NCBI GenBank assembly: GCA_947561395.2
Contig: OX387182.1
Location: forward strand, 45,811,949-45,875,948
Reading direction: 5' to 3'
From: Buxus sempervirens
Lineage: Eukaryota > Streptophyta > Magnoliopsida > Buxales > Buxaceae
Length of the DNA: 64,000 bases
Shown here in pieces: positions 34,843 to 47,450 of this stretch. Below the pieces are notes generated by a model that did no database searches, was not told where the DNA came from, and saw only the letters and a list, made by a program, of their open reading frames with translations. The stretch's first letter is position 1. Every line of letters begins with the position of its first letter. A program made the position numbers and the translations under genes.

Positions 34843-37800
34843 TGATTTCAAAGAAGTCGTTTCCACTTGCTGGAGTAAACCAATCCATGGCTCCTCTCTT
34901 AGTATTCTTGGTAAGAAACTGAAAATTCTGAAGGGTGTCCTAAAGTCTTGGAACTGGGAGGTCTTTGGCAATGTTCACAAAAAAGTGGAAGAGCTATCGA
35001 TTCAGGTGCAAAATCTTGAATGTTCTTTATCAAATGCATGGGACAATCAAATGGCTCTAAACCTGCAGAAAGCTAAGGTTACTCTTGCTAATCATGTCAA
35101 ACAGCAAGAAATATTTTACCATCAGCAAGCAAGAATTAAGTGGCGCCAGGAAGGTGATAGGAATGCTAAATTCTTTCATGCATCTTTGAAAGCTAGGCGG
35201 CAAAAAATAACTAATGTTCTAAACGGGTCTATTGTGCTTTCAAATCCAGATGAAGTTATTGATTATTTTGCTGCCCAATTATCTAAGGACCATCAGTTGT
35301 CTATAAATGCAAGTCTTTCTCATATTCCCTCCTGGTTACTAATGAAGATAATGACATGTTGATAAAAATTCCTTCTATGGAAGAAGTTTCTACTGCTATT
35401 TTTTATCTCTGCCATGATAGTGCTCCTGGTCCTGATGGGTACACAGGTTGGTTTTTTCAAAGCTGCTGGGACATTGTCAAAAATGATGTTTTTAACGCAG
35501 TTAAAGAATTTTTTGAAGGTGCTACTCTTCCCACCTCATGTACAGCTTCTCATATTGCTCTCATCCCCAAAGCTGACCGGCCATCATCCATTGCTGATTT
35601 TAGGCCAATCAGTTTATGCAACTTTTCATACAAGATTATCTCAAAGGTGTTGGCATCTAGACTGGCTTCAATTCTCCCAAGAATAATCACTCTTGAACAA
35701 AGTGCTTTCATCAAAGGAAGGGTAATTTCTGATATTATTTGTCTAGCTCATGAGCTTTGTCAGGATCTGAACAGGAAGAATTTGGGAGGTAATATCATTA
35801 TAAAACTTGATATGGCAAAAGCTTTCAATCGTATGGACTGGAATTTTATCATTGAAGTGTGCAAAAAGTTTGGCTTCTCTAATACTTGGTGCAATATCAT
35901 ATTTCGTTGTATTTCTAACTACTGGTTTAGCATCTTGATTCAAGGCAAAGCATGTGGTTTTTTTAACTCTTCAAGAGGTCTTCGACAAGGTGACCCTCTT
36001 TCTCCTCTTCTTTTCATTCTTGCTGAGGAAGTTCTTAGTAGAGGGATCAAACATCTGGTTTCATCTGGAAAAATGGCAAGATATCATTCTGGAAGAAACA
36101 ATATTCAAATTTCTCACCTGTTGTATGCAGATGATATTCTGATATTCTCAAACAAGACTAAATCATCTCTCTCTCATTTGATTCAATTTCTTGAATCTTA
36201 TGAAAAAGCATCAGGCCAAATGGTTAACAAAAGTAAAAGTTGTTTCTTTGTTTCACCAAAGATTTCTCCTTCAATAGTTGCCTTGATTCAGCAGGTTACT
36301 GGGTTCTCTAAAGGAAACCTTCCAACCAATTACCTTGGGGTTCCCTTATTTATTGGACGAGCTTCTGCTTCTTTATTTCAAGGTTTATTGGACAAGATTC
36401 AGAAGAAGATAAGTGGATGGAAAGCCAAACTGTTATCCCATGGAGGTAAAGTCACTCTGATTCAAAGTGTTCTTTCTAGTATCCCTATTCATCTCCTATC
36501 TGCTATTCCTATTCCAAAATCTGTTATCAGAATACTATAATCAATTTTCAGCAACTTCTTTTGGGGAGAAATAGCAGATTATGGGTATAAAAGACATTGA
36601 GTAGCTTGGAATCAAATATGTCTCCCTAAAGAGGAAGGAGGATTGGGCATCAAGGCTGTGAATGATGCATGAAAAGTCTACACATCAAAATGGGGTGGAG
36701 AGTAATGCATGATAATGGTCTATGGGCAAAATTTATGAGATCTAAATACTGTCACACAATCTCTTTTAGGCATGCAGATTTTAAATCGGGTATCTCAAAA
36801 ATTTGGAGAGAAATCTTGCAAGTGAAAGACAATATAGTCTCAAACACTGGATGGAGTATTGAAGAAGGCAAGATTAATTTCTGGTTTGATAAATGGTCTC
36901 CCCACGGCTCTCTTGTGGATTATGTGAATGAGGAGGAAATAAGTAATCCAAATCTCAAAGTTGCTGATATTACAGATAACAATACTTGGAACTTGCAGAT
37001 CATTACTCCTTCTCTCCCACTTGATATATGCAGATCTATTCAATAAATTTGTCCCCAACTAAATACTCTTCATGATAGGGCAATCTGGCTTCCTTCTTCA
37101 AAAGGCACCATCATTGTTAATTCAGCTTGGTAGCAAATTAGACATAAAGCTCCTACTTCAACCATGAATAATTTCTGGAAATCTTATATCCCATCTAAAA
37201 TATGCACCCTCACTTGGAGAATGCTAAAAGGTAAGATGCCTACTGATGATAGAATCAAAAGATTGGGAATTCAGTTGTGTTCTAAGTGTAGTTGTTGCAA
37301 GAATTCTAGAGAAGAAAACATTGATCACTTGTTTTCCTTTGGGGAAATTGCTCAAAAAATCAAATTTCTCTTCCATCAATTGCATGACACATACAGCAGA
37401 TTTTCTTACTGGTTTGGCCATTCTAATGCAAAGGACCAGCTAGGCTTACTCATGTATGCCTTGCCGCAGTTTGTCATATGGGAAATTTGGATATCAAGGT
37501 GCAATCACAGGTTTGAAAATGAAGATATGCATGCTGGAAAAATTATTTTCAACATTACTCACAAGTTACAAGAGGCCGTGTATCTCACTAAGCCTAAGGT
37601 ACCATGCTCCCCTTTCAATGAAATTGTGCTTGATTCTCTCCATATATACTGTCCTTATATCAGCAGTTCCCATCTCAAATTTGTCAAGTGGAAAGGACCT
37701 CGTTCAAGTTCAATCATTCTGAATATTGATGGATCCTCAAAAGGAAATCCGGGAATAAGTGGAGGTGGAGGTGTTTTCAGAGATAACAAAGGTAATTTTA

Positions 37801-38192
37801 TTATGGGATCTTCTGCTCACTATGGGTCTTCAACTAACACTATTGCAGAGGTGTTGGCATTAAGAGATGGGCTTCGCTTGGCAGATAATGAAGGCTTCCA
37901 GCATTTTATCATTGAAACCGATTCTAAGGTCATTGCGGATGCAATTAATAAAAGCACTTCCATTACATGGAAATGTTTATTTTGGTGGAAAGAAATCCTA
38001 TCAAGGATAGCTAAACATGAGAGAAGAATTCAACATATTTATAGAGAAGCTAACATTGTGGCTGATGCTCTTGCTAATGAAGGTTGTAATACTTTGCAAT
38101 TTAATACTTATTCGCTTGAATATCTTCTACCTATAAAAGCAAAACTTTCCCCTTTTCATGATAGAACAGGTCTTTACAGCTTTAGAAATTAG
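34843..38192 (+). pseudogene. LINE-1 ORF2 part 2: reverse transcriptase, zinc-binding region and RNase H
   Basis: The order is a linker (QQARIKWRQEGDRNAKFFH), then RT from 35356: SAPGPDGYTGWFF, LIPKADRPSS, FRPISLCN, KLDMAKAFNRMDW, RGLRQGDPLSPLLF and the catalytic LLYADDIL. The zinc-binding region of plant LINEs follows (FWKSYIPSKICTLTWRML, CSKCSCCKNSREENIDHLF). RNase H is last (LNIDGSSKGNPG, AEVLALRDGL, IETDSKVIADAI, YREANIVADALAN), with all four acidic positions visible. The frames break near 35340, and stops interrupt 36538-36670, 37044 and 37131. RT and RNase H are individually intact and well conserved. Confidence 0.9.
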
Positions 38193-38245
38193 TGTCTAGC
38201 ATCATATTGTAATTAGCTTTTCCCTGAGGGGTAAGGTTCATTATG

Positions 38246-38260
38246 CCCCCCCCCCCCCCC
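38246..38260 (+). repeat. C15 homopolymer in LINE-1 3' UTR
   Basis: A run of 15 C lies 54 bases after the RNase H stop. LINE-2 has a similar run at 55749-55771. Confidence 0.85.
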
Positions 38261-38744
38261 TGGCTAGGTGTATTTGATTATTTTGATTTAATCTACAGGT
38301 CAGGGTCTGCCTCAACCCTCCTCCATCGCTGGAGTGCCACTAGTAATAGTGGGTTTTCCTTCAAAAAAAAAAAAAAAGAAGAAGGAGTTTACATGTTCAG
38401 GCAAGTGGCAAACCCTTTTAAACTGGAGGAATTGCATTATTTTCATATGTTTTGGATGCTTAAATGTGGTTTATCTTGATTCAAGTTTTGTCATGAAAAG
38501 TTAAGAGATTTATAGGTTGATTTTGTTTTCTTCTTCTTTAAAGAATTTGGAAAAGTGTTGATTATAAGAGATTAAATTTAGAAGGAAAGACTTAGATAAA
38601 CTTTTATTTAATGAGATTAGGTTAAGATTGTCTTAGAAGTAATTTAGAATGAAAATAAGTGGATTTGAAACAATCTTAAACCCCGGAATTATTGAATAGT
38701 TCGGAAAATTTAAGAAAAACCCAGAAATAGTGTATTTGGCCAAG

Positions 38745-38945
38745 TGCTCGAATCGCCACTCAAGCGCAGATGCAGGAGCCCTGCCTATGTTTTATTTTTC
38801 CAGAAAACCTGTAAGTGATCAAAACCCAGAAGGCGAATGCCTGAAGGACCGCTCGAGCGTCACTACGAGCGGCCTAAGAAGAAACTAACCATTATAGAAT
38901 GCCTGATACACCGCTCGAGCGCCCATTCAAGTGGCCTCTGTCAGA
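38745..38945. repeat. CGCTCGAGCG word island in LTR A6
   Basis: AAGTGCTCGAATCGCC, ACCGCTCGAGCGTC, CTACGAGCGGCC and ACCGCTCGAGCGCC recur. It corresponds to 15200-15345 in A3, but the copy is longer by at least one unit. Confidence 0.65.
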
Positions 38946-40346
38946 ATTTCCAGATTTTGGGATTCGAGCCCAGATCTAATTTTTAATGATTTTTTCGTGG
39001 AATTTTAAGATTGTAACACCTGTAATTAAGTTAATTTGAGATCTAGGAAGTGGCGGAATTAAATTTGGATTAAAGGATGGTAATTTGGAACGATGATTGT
39101 AAAAATGAAATTTTTGGAGATGTTCTAAGTAGAATGAGGTCACAACCTATTTAGATCTGATTTTGGGTAACCTATCCTATTCTAAAACTTCAATACAGAC
39201 CTAAGTTACCTCCTGGATGTAATAAATAACAGAGTTAATGAATTTTGACACCTTGGGTTCTTAAAGGGAGAACTTTGGGTATACTTTAGTGAATATCTAG
39301 AATAAACAACCGACTAGGGGATGACTCTTAGTAAATTATAAATACTGATTTGGCCTATAACCTATCACTCTCACACGGGCAAATTAGGAGTGTTCACACT
39401 AATAATTTACGGTTTAAACAATTAATTAAGGAATTGTGTGTGCCTTCATACCTATCTTGTAATAGTGACCTAGAACTCTGTTTAAAACTTGGTTTCAGTT
39501 ATTTTAAATATCTGATTGGTGTCCACCGTGATTTTGTGATGATCGTGGACATCTTATTTGACATGTCTCCTTGTATGGGGTTTATCGCTGAATATTGCAT
39601 CGTAAGTTATTCAATGTTTTTGATTGTGAATTATGTCTAATGGGCAATGCTTAGTATGGATCCATAGCTTAACTAGGAAGTGAAATGAAATCGTCTGATA
39701 AGTTATTTCCTGTTTGGTACTCCCCAGTATGCATTCCGTTATAGATGTGACGAGAGCAGCAATCCAGACCGCCATGTTACCTCGACCTGGTCTTAGTTGA
39801 ATTTGTTGTTCGGCAACAGTTTATTGGATTATTGGTTATTTGGGTTACCACCGCATGCTTCAATGAGACATCGGCTTACATGAGCTTTATATTGGTCATG
39901 TTTTAAGTTACTCGTGACTCGCACCTTTGAGCCGTATTTTGGCCGTGCTTGAAGCTCACTTGTGACTTGCACAGGTACTGGTATTAGCCATGTTGTCGAG
40001 GATCCATTTATCTTTGATCGGATTGGTATTCCCCTGGTTTGTTTATTCCACAGTTGCAGGTTTGTTGTTTTTGACTTGGATTGTACACGCCAGCCCATCC
40101 GTGTTTTATCGGGGTGATCCACATTGATGGTTGACGGAGGAAATGGAAGTGACTATATTTGTGGGCTCCATTTATCATGTAAGTCGTGAGATGGCGACAG
40201 TGGGGGTAAGTGGTTTCAGTTCATGAGTCCTGTCATGTTACACATGTTTGGTTTGTTAATTGCTTTATGTATGTTATTATTGTGGTTTTGTTTTATCATT
40301 TCACCGCATGACTATTTTTGTAAAAATTATGGACTGTTTTACCTCA

Positions 40347-40403
40347 TGCACATTGCTACTTGTTGAAATTTATTCTCACTCCAGTTTTCGCCATTCTTTT
40401 CAG
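40347..40403 (+). promoter_or_regulatory. Conserved TTTTCAG block of LTR A6
   Basis: CTACTTGTTGAAATTTATTC, TCACTCCAGTTTTCG and a tract ending CTTTTCAG. It aligns with A3 at 19611-19665. Confidence 0.45.
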
Positions 40404-40651
40404 GTATTCTTGGAGAGGTCGACAAGCTTGGGGATATTTGTAAAGAGTAGTCTGTAGATGTGAACCGGTCTTGAATTTAAAAATTACTTGTAACTCTTGA
40501 GTTTATTATAATTGAATTGGTTTTCGCATAATAACTCTGATAATAAAAGAAAGAAAAAGTTTTAAATTATTCGGGTCTTAGATGCTTTTGCCTTCATTCA
40601 CTAATACCTCGGGTTTAGGATATTTATCCGGATCCGGGGCATCACATTTTG

Positions 40652-40855
40652 TATGTGAAACTATACTAGAAAAGCTCCTAAGAAACTGGAGGGGTCACAA
40701 ATGATCCCACTTAAGACCCAGTCTCCTTAGGCCATTAAAGTCTTTTGTGACAGAACTTCCTAGACATGCTTTTCAGAATATATTCCCTACATTACTTAGA
40801 TAAGGTAGAACTAGGATATGACTAGGTTGGGCTCCGTCACCAGCGGAGACCAGGT
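40652..40855 (+). mobile_element. Residual internal region of a family B element
   Basis: Resembles 1440-1743 in diverged form (CTTAGGCCATTAAAG against CTTAGGCAATTATCG) and ends CAGCGGAGACCAGGT just before LTR B4. It is non-coding. Confidence 0.45.
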
Positions 40856-43566
40856 TGTGCAAACGTCGATCTGTGTCGCACGGATTCGGAGGGAACGTGA
40901 GTCCCTCTTTTAAGAAAGCCCAGCGCTCTCCTGTGAAAGTGTGTAGGATCGACACACTTTCGAGGTATTGGATTTGGGAAATTAGGGGGTTAGGGAGTCG
41001 CCACAGCTTGATGGGGTGTAGGCAAACACCTGGATACCTAAAAGGATGTCTATTAAATGGTCTGCGCATCAAGAGTTTGTGAAAGGGTTTGGTTACGGTT
41101 CGGGGAAGTCCGTAGACACCCTGGTCCGCCCTATCAGAAGATGGGTCCCACAAGTTATCCCTGGTTAGCCTTTAGTGAGTCAACTCATTTTTATCACACC
41201 CGTCCTAAGAAAGCATACTTATTTGATTTGGTCTTTTGTGGGGACCACGTGCATGGTGTAGATCCCCTTTTATTTTGATTTTTATCTCTGGGTCTGAATG
41301 GTGGGCCCCATTGGAAGGCCCACTTGAACTCTGTGTTGGGCTTAGGGTGAGCCCAAAGCCCAATTGGGTCTATAGATGGCTAGAGACCCTTTTGGCTTTG
41401 AATCAATTGATTAAAATTGATATTGTCTGAAAATTAACAAGACAATCCAAAATCTGCAAAATTCCACGAGAAACTCTAGATATCATATGGTTTTGTCATA
41501 ATCGTATGCATTATACGGTTATGGCAGAACCGACCTGAGTATACGGTTTGCACTGAAATTACAAATTCTTAGATTTTCTGAGGGGTTTCTGGAGTCCCTC
41601 ATCCCATGTGAGCCGAATATCAATTGTCAGTCTATTGGTTGACCCATTGAGGCTGCCAAATTGATTTTAAACTCAATTTACCTACTTTGCTAGGTGATTA
41701 AGCCAACAAGGAAGGGAGAAGGGCTTGGGGCTCCTTCTCCCTCATCTGAGAATGGGTCTTAGGTGCTCTAAAGTGGGGAAGAGATTCCCTCACGTCTGTT
41801 TCAATCGAAGGACATAGCCTCTTATAGAGAGAGGCTAGTCAAGAGGCTCGAAAGGCCTTGTGCTTGGGTCAACGGCCAAACCATGATGCATTCCCAATCA
41901 ACAAGCCAAACATGACAACAAAATGCAAACATAAAACATCCAGCACATGCTTATAATCTATGATGTGTGTGCTATATATGCATGGCTATGTACACAAGAC
42001 AAAGAAGACCTAGTATCATGCTTAGAATGATAAAAGAGACTTGCTTCTATGTGTGTTAACATGCATGTGCACTATGATGTGCTCCTAGAGTGTGAAGACA
42101 TGTCTGAAATCGAAATAATACACACAATAGATCCTCAAAACAGTGATTGAACAGCATACTTCCACACATCTACCTAAACCAACGAAACCAAGAATTAAAG
42201 CATGCACACCGATGGAAATGACATCTAATACAAGGAAAGTAATCTAACTAGAGAAAGGAGACAAAGGGGATTACTATTACATCCATCTAGATTTGAGGAG
42301 AAGAAGAAGTGAAAACCTTTATCAATTAAATGGCCATAAACAGCCTTAAAGAGACTCCAAGACCTTTCACTCTCTTGTACGGTTATCGTAGCATGTTCTT
42401 ACCTCATGGTGGATCACTTCTTCGAGAAGGAGAATAACCAAAAGAGAGGAAAAGAATGGGAGAGAAACCAATAACCCAGAGACTAAAGCATGCTTATCCT
42501 TTCTTTAAAATCACATAGATTGTATTAAGAACATAAGAAGAAGGATTACCTTGATGACAAGAAGTGCTTAATGGTGTCTTTGAGATCCTTGGAAAGTCTT
42601 GGCAGCAACTTGAACAACTCCTTCCTTCTCTCTTCACAAGGGGTCCTGGGTGGTATGCTTGAGTAGGATCAAGAGAGAGGGGAAGACTTGGTAATGTTTG
42701 AGGTGATTAGAAAATGGTTTGGAGGTGTTTTGGGACTTGGAGATGAAGAAGAGGGTGATTCAGAAGTATGAGTTGTAGAGAGGATGGAGGGAGAGCAAGT
42801 GAAAATGTCTAACCACTGCACAAAGCTCGGATTTTCGTTTTATAGTGCACTAGTAGAAAACCATATAGCTCATACAGTTTGGTCACGACCGTATAATACA
42901 TACGGTTGTGTGGGGTCTTTTCAACACTAATGAGCAGATAGCCACTGACGCGGCAGCGCATCGATCAGTGGGCTAAAGGCAACCGTATATACTTTAGTCC
43001 TATCAATCAGCACCGTGCGTCGTAATTCGTTGCACGAGCAGCACACCGCAAAAACATCAACTCGAAGCAACCATATATTTCATACAGTTACTTTTTCTCT
43101 CTTGTTTGGCTTGAGTTGATGGCTAAGGTGATTCAATTGCCCACTCTGAACAAATCAGGTTTTTCCATTTCTTTCCTTTTTATTTATCTTAATTAATTTA
43201 ATTAAGATATTTTAAGCTTTTTACTGATATGTCCTTTGTTCTATATTTTCCATGTTTCTGTCTTTTAGCACTTCAACTTGCCATTTGTCAAGTGAGGCAC
43301 ACACACTTGCCACCTGACGGGTCTTTCTGCATTTAATTACCATTTTACCATTGGGATTGTTTTGCTCATATCTTTTCCATCTGGACTCCGATCCATGCAA
43401 ACTTAATTGCATTGGAACGGTGTCGGGATTCTCTATTCATTGGAATATTGTATGGCAATCAATTTGAGGTCAGGTAGAAAGTCACCTTCTGCTCCTTAGG
43501 GTTTTGACCTATCTTTTATAGTTCTACTTTTTGGCATTTCAAAGGGGTGTAAAAATGAGGTGCTCA
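40856..43566 (+). mobile_element. LTR B4, probable 3' LTR of a family B element
   Basis: Starts TGTGCAAACG and ends TGAGGTGCTCA. It shares the GGGAAGTCCGTAGACACC and GATGGGGTG blocks and a GTCGGGATTCTCTAT tail with B1 and B3, and is shorter (2.7 kb). Words related to CCGTATAATACATACGGTT occur at 41490-41550 and 42850-43080. No flanking duplication could be confirmed. Confidence 0.55.
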
Positions 43567-44141
43567 CGAGAATATTTCCCAATCAGATCACAAAATCAGC
43601 TCCACAAAATCAGCTCCTCCTATAATTAAAACAGTTGAGAAATCTAGGAAAGATTCAATACATGTACAGCTCACATCTAATGTATAGTTCTTACAATAGC
43701 ATATTTTCAGGCCTAATTCAAGTCCAGGAAATTTGTATTTATACCCATTAATGTAAATGAAAACAGTGTGGGTCATTACTTTCAAACTCTGGTTTCCCAT
43801 TATCTCTATGCAGTCTACTAGTATGCCCAAGGTTTTTCTCTGTAAGACGGTCCGGCTTAGGGTTTTCAAGCTGTAGCAGGACCGAATGAGGTGGTCTTAA
43901 CTGAGAAGCATAGGCGACGGATCGTTGTTCTTGGGGTTTAATTCCTCTATCATTTTAAAGTCAAGATTTTCCTGAATTGAAAGGAAATTGTATTTACTTG
44001 AACAATGACAAATATAGTTGTCATAGAAAAGGCATCACGGCTACCATCACCCAAAGCGATGGAAGTACATAGATAATCACTTTCGTGCATGCATCATCCA
44101 GAGTGGTAGCACAGAAAGCACAATGGTAGCAAATTATTCAA
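43567..44141. other. Unassigned stretch before LINE-2
   Basis: A 93-residue open frame on the minus strand (43588-43869) contains KTLGILVDC and a Cys-rich stretch (ICYCKNYTLDVSCTC). This loosely recalls the region after DUF4283 in LINE ORF1 proteins, but the match is weak. The remainder is probably degraded LINE-2 5' sequence. Confidence 0.3.
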
Positions 44142-47100
44142 ATGACACGCCAGATACAAGGACTTTGGCTTTTTTTGGGAGATTTAAACACGGTTCTCAA
44201 CCAATCTGAAAAAAGAGGTGGTGCCCCATACAATGTAAGCCAAGCCCTGCACTTTATTAGAATAATAAATGAATGTCAATTGGCTGAAATTCGATCAAAA
44301 GGCCCTACTTTCACTTGGACGAATGGGCAAATGGGTAGCGGTCGTATTTCTGAGAGACTAGACCGGGCCTTGGGAAATATTGATTTTATGGAACAATTCC
44401 CCCACTTTATTGCTAATTTCCCTACCAATTATTGCATCTGATCACAATCCTTTGGTTGTAGACTTTAATCCGAACTGTCAAAAACCGAAAAGACCTTTTA
44501 GGTTTGAATCCATGTGGACTAGGGAAGAGTCTTGTTATCCTTAGATCAGAAATTCTTGGGGGCAAAGAACAAGAAGATATCCTTCTTCTTTTAGTTCCAA
44601 ACTGCCCAATTTGGTCGATATTCTTCATAAATGGAATCATGAGGGGGTGAGCAATATTCATAGGAAAAAAATGAATTAAAAGAGCAGATCATGGAGATTC
44701 AATTGAATCTCAATACAAACCCCAATCATGATCTGTTCTTGAAAGAAAAGAAACTTCAACAAGAGTACTCAAAGGTGCTCCACCAACAGGAATTACATTG
44801 GGCCCAGAAATCCAGAATCAAGTGGTTAAGAGATGGGGATTCTAATACCACATTTTTCCTCATGAGAGCCATGATCAGAAGGAAAAGAAACATGATTTGC
44901 TCCTTGAAAAATGATAGGAATGACGAAATTTCTGAACCTCAAGATTTTTATGATCATATAGTGGCCCACTTCACTTCCATTTTTGAAGAATATCATTCTT
45001 GGACTGATGTTCAGCTTCCTGGTCTGATACTTAATAAAATTAGTAATGTGGAAAATGAGATGATCTGAGAGTTCCTTCGGAAGAGGAAATTTGGCAAGTT
45101 ATCAATAGTATGGGTCCCCTCAAAAGCCCTGGGCCCGACTGTTTCCTAGGTTTGTTTTATAGGAAATTTTGGGAGGTGGTGAAAAATGATGTAGTTACCA
45201 CGATGCAAGAATTCTTTAGATTTGGTATCCTTGATAAAGAAATCAACCATACCTTCATCACTCTCATGCCAAAAATCGAAAATCCGAGGAAATTCAGGAA
45301 TTCAGGCCCATTAGCTTGTGTAATTTCATATATAAGATTATGTCCAAAATTTTGGTAAATAGAATCAGGCCCCTCATTAACAAGCTGATATCTCCTTTTC
45401 AAAATGCCTTTATTCCTCAAAGATCGATCAGTGATAACATTCTTATTGCCCATGAGATAGCCCATTTGTTTAGGAGGAAGAAAAAGAAAGGTAAATGTGG
45501 GAACAAGGGAATGTTTTCTTTGAAACTCGATATTTCAAAGGCCAATGATAGTCTTAGCTGGGAATTTTTTTAAAATTGTTTGATTGCTCATGGCTCTGGA
45601 AGTTTTCAGGTGAATTTGATCATGCAATGTGTCCATTCGGTGACTTATAGTGTTTTGATCAATGGTAAGCCGAATGGGTGCATCCTCCAGAAGCGGGGAA
45701 TACGTCAAGGTGATCCTCTCTCACCTTATTTGTTCATTCTCTGCCAAAAATCTATCCTTGGCCCTTTGCAAAGCTGAAAACGATGGTAGAATCCAAGGTA
45801 TCACGCTAAGTAGGGGAGGTACATCTCTTAACCATCTCATTTATCTAGACCTATAAAGAATGAATTGTGTAAAGTTTCAAATACTTCTTTAAAGAAAGAG
45901 ATGGGTAAATACCTTGGTCTTCCAATTATGGGCTGTAAACCAAAGAAAGCTGACTATATTGATTTGGTTAACAGATGTATAACAAGAATGGCAGGATGGA
46001 AAGCACAACTCCTATCTCAAATGGGCAGAAGAACTTTAATCAACTCCATTCTTGCTGCCCAACCTGTCCACTTCATGAGCTGCTACAAACTACCCCAATC
46101 AGTCCTAAGTCAACTGGATAAGATGGCTTGGGGCTTCTTCTGGTACAAACAGCCGACTTCCAATCCGATTCATTCCATATGCTTGGAAAGGATCACCCAA
46201 AGCTGCAGATCAGGGGGTCTTAACATAAGAAGATCAGGGATTTTCAACAAGGCTTTGCATCTGAAGCTAGCATGGAATGTTTTGAAAAACTCCCAAGGTC
46301 TATGGGTCAAAGTGATGAAAGAAAAGTATTGTGCTTCAAGACCTTTCATGGAAGCCCCTTGTCGTCACTCACAATCTGCTGTTTGGAGACAAATATGTTC
46401 TCTAAGGGAACAGCTTCAAAAAGGGACCTGCTAGAACATTGCAAATGGAGAAAATGTGCACATCTTCTGTGACAATTGGATAGACACCAGAAATGAAGGT
46501 TTCACCTTGCCACAGGTCCACACAGATGTTCAAATCAACAAAGTGAGTGAGATCATTGATGAACAGTGAAGACAATGGAGTATTGATAAAATTACAAATC
46601 TTTGGGGAGTGGAGATTGCTCAGCGAATCAGTAACATACCCATCCTCACTCCCACTCATTCGGATACTCCATGTTGGATGCCTACTGCAAATGGAACCTT
46701 CTCAGTCGCATCGGCTTACTGATTGATCCAAGCAGAAAGTGTACCAAACGCCAATGAATCCAAAACATGGTTAACCTGCTGGAGATTATGGTGCCAACCA
46801 AGGATTAAAATGTTTGTCTGGAAATGTTTAAACCATGCCATAAGCACGATAAGAATCTTTGGAGCACCTCATGCTCACCTGCCCTTTCTCGAGAGCTATT
46901 TGGCTCCGAACAATGGGGGGAACAACTCAACAAGCTGGACCAATGGATAAATATTTTAACTGGTTCCAAACAATATTATAACAGGATTTTTCTGCATGGT
47001 ACTTGCAAACTCTTGATATTTTGATGGGTGTTGCAAACTTTGCACGGGCAATATGGAGAACAAGAAACAGAGCCATTTTCGAAGGAATAAAACCATCAAT

Positions 47101-47445
47101 TGAGGGGATGTGTGCACATATACAGCAGCTCAATCAGGTCTCAAAGGACATCAAAGAAATGAAAGCAATAATCCAAAGGAAGAAAAGTGACGTGCAGATC
47201 CGTTGGTTGTTACCAGAAATTCATTTTGTCTAAGTTGAATTTTGATGGTGTGTCTAGAGTTGCAAATGGTAGAGCACCGGCAAGTGGTATTTGTAGAGAT
47301 GATCAAGGGAAGTTTATTGGAGTATTCTCCTTGGTTCTGGGATGTAAATCTGCTCTTGAACCATCAGTATATTCAGATTGAAGGTTACTCCTTCGTGATA
47401 ATTCAACTCATCTCTTCGAGGACTGATAACACTCCGTGGAGAATC
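44142..47445 (+). pseudogene. LINE-2 ORF2 (endonuclease end, reverse transcriptase, zinc-binding, RNase H start), degenerate
   Basis: Motifs in order: LFLGDLNTVLNQSEKRGG and TFTWTNGQMGSGRISERLDRAL (endonuclease end), IKWLRDGDSNTTFF (linker), LKSPGPDCFLGLFY, LMPKIENPRKFR, RPISLCNFIYKIM, LKLDISKAND and KRGIRQGDPLSPYLF (RT), YLGLPIMGCKPKKADY and GGLNIRRSG (post-RT), and a degenerate zinc region near 46800. RNase H starts at FDGVSRVANGRAPASG. More than ten stops or frame changes are visible, and the YADD box has decayed (YLDL near 45845). It is much older than LINE-1. The RNase H is cut by the copia at 47446-47450. Confidence 0.88.
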
Positions 47446-47450
47446 AAGGC
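47446..47450. repeat. Copia target-site duplication, left (AAGGC)
   Basis: Exact match to 55597-55601 on the far side of the element. Confidence 0.93.

Larger units (their letters stand above)
27721..38376 (+). mobile_element. LINE-1 (L1-type non-LTR retrotransposon), interrupted by A7
   Basis: The layout is a 5' repeat region, ORF1 (DUF4283), ORF2 (endonuclease, reverse transcriptase, zinc-binding region, RNase H), a 3' UTR with C15, and a terminal A14 (38363-38376). Candidate target duplications are GAAGATGG (27713-27720) and GAAGAAGG (38377-38384), 7 of 8 matching. The host LTR A6 resumes at the point predicted by A3. About 6.5 kb remain without A7. Several frame breaks make it defective, but all the domains are still readable. 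Confidence 0.88.
26882..40646 (+). mobile_element. Solo LTR A6 (family A), interrupted by LINE-1
   Basis: Starts TGTAAAACTCTAGATTTTT and ends GGATCCGGGGCATCACA, with the exact duplication TTTTG at 26877-26881 and 40647-40651. Removing LINE-1 leaves about 3.1 kb, collinear with A3 and very similar to it. GCAAGTGGC at 38400 matches the donor-like site, the CGCTCGAGCG island is at 38745-38945, and the 3' block is at 40347-40403. Confidence 0.88.
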
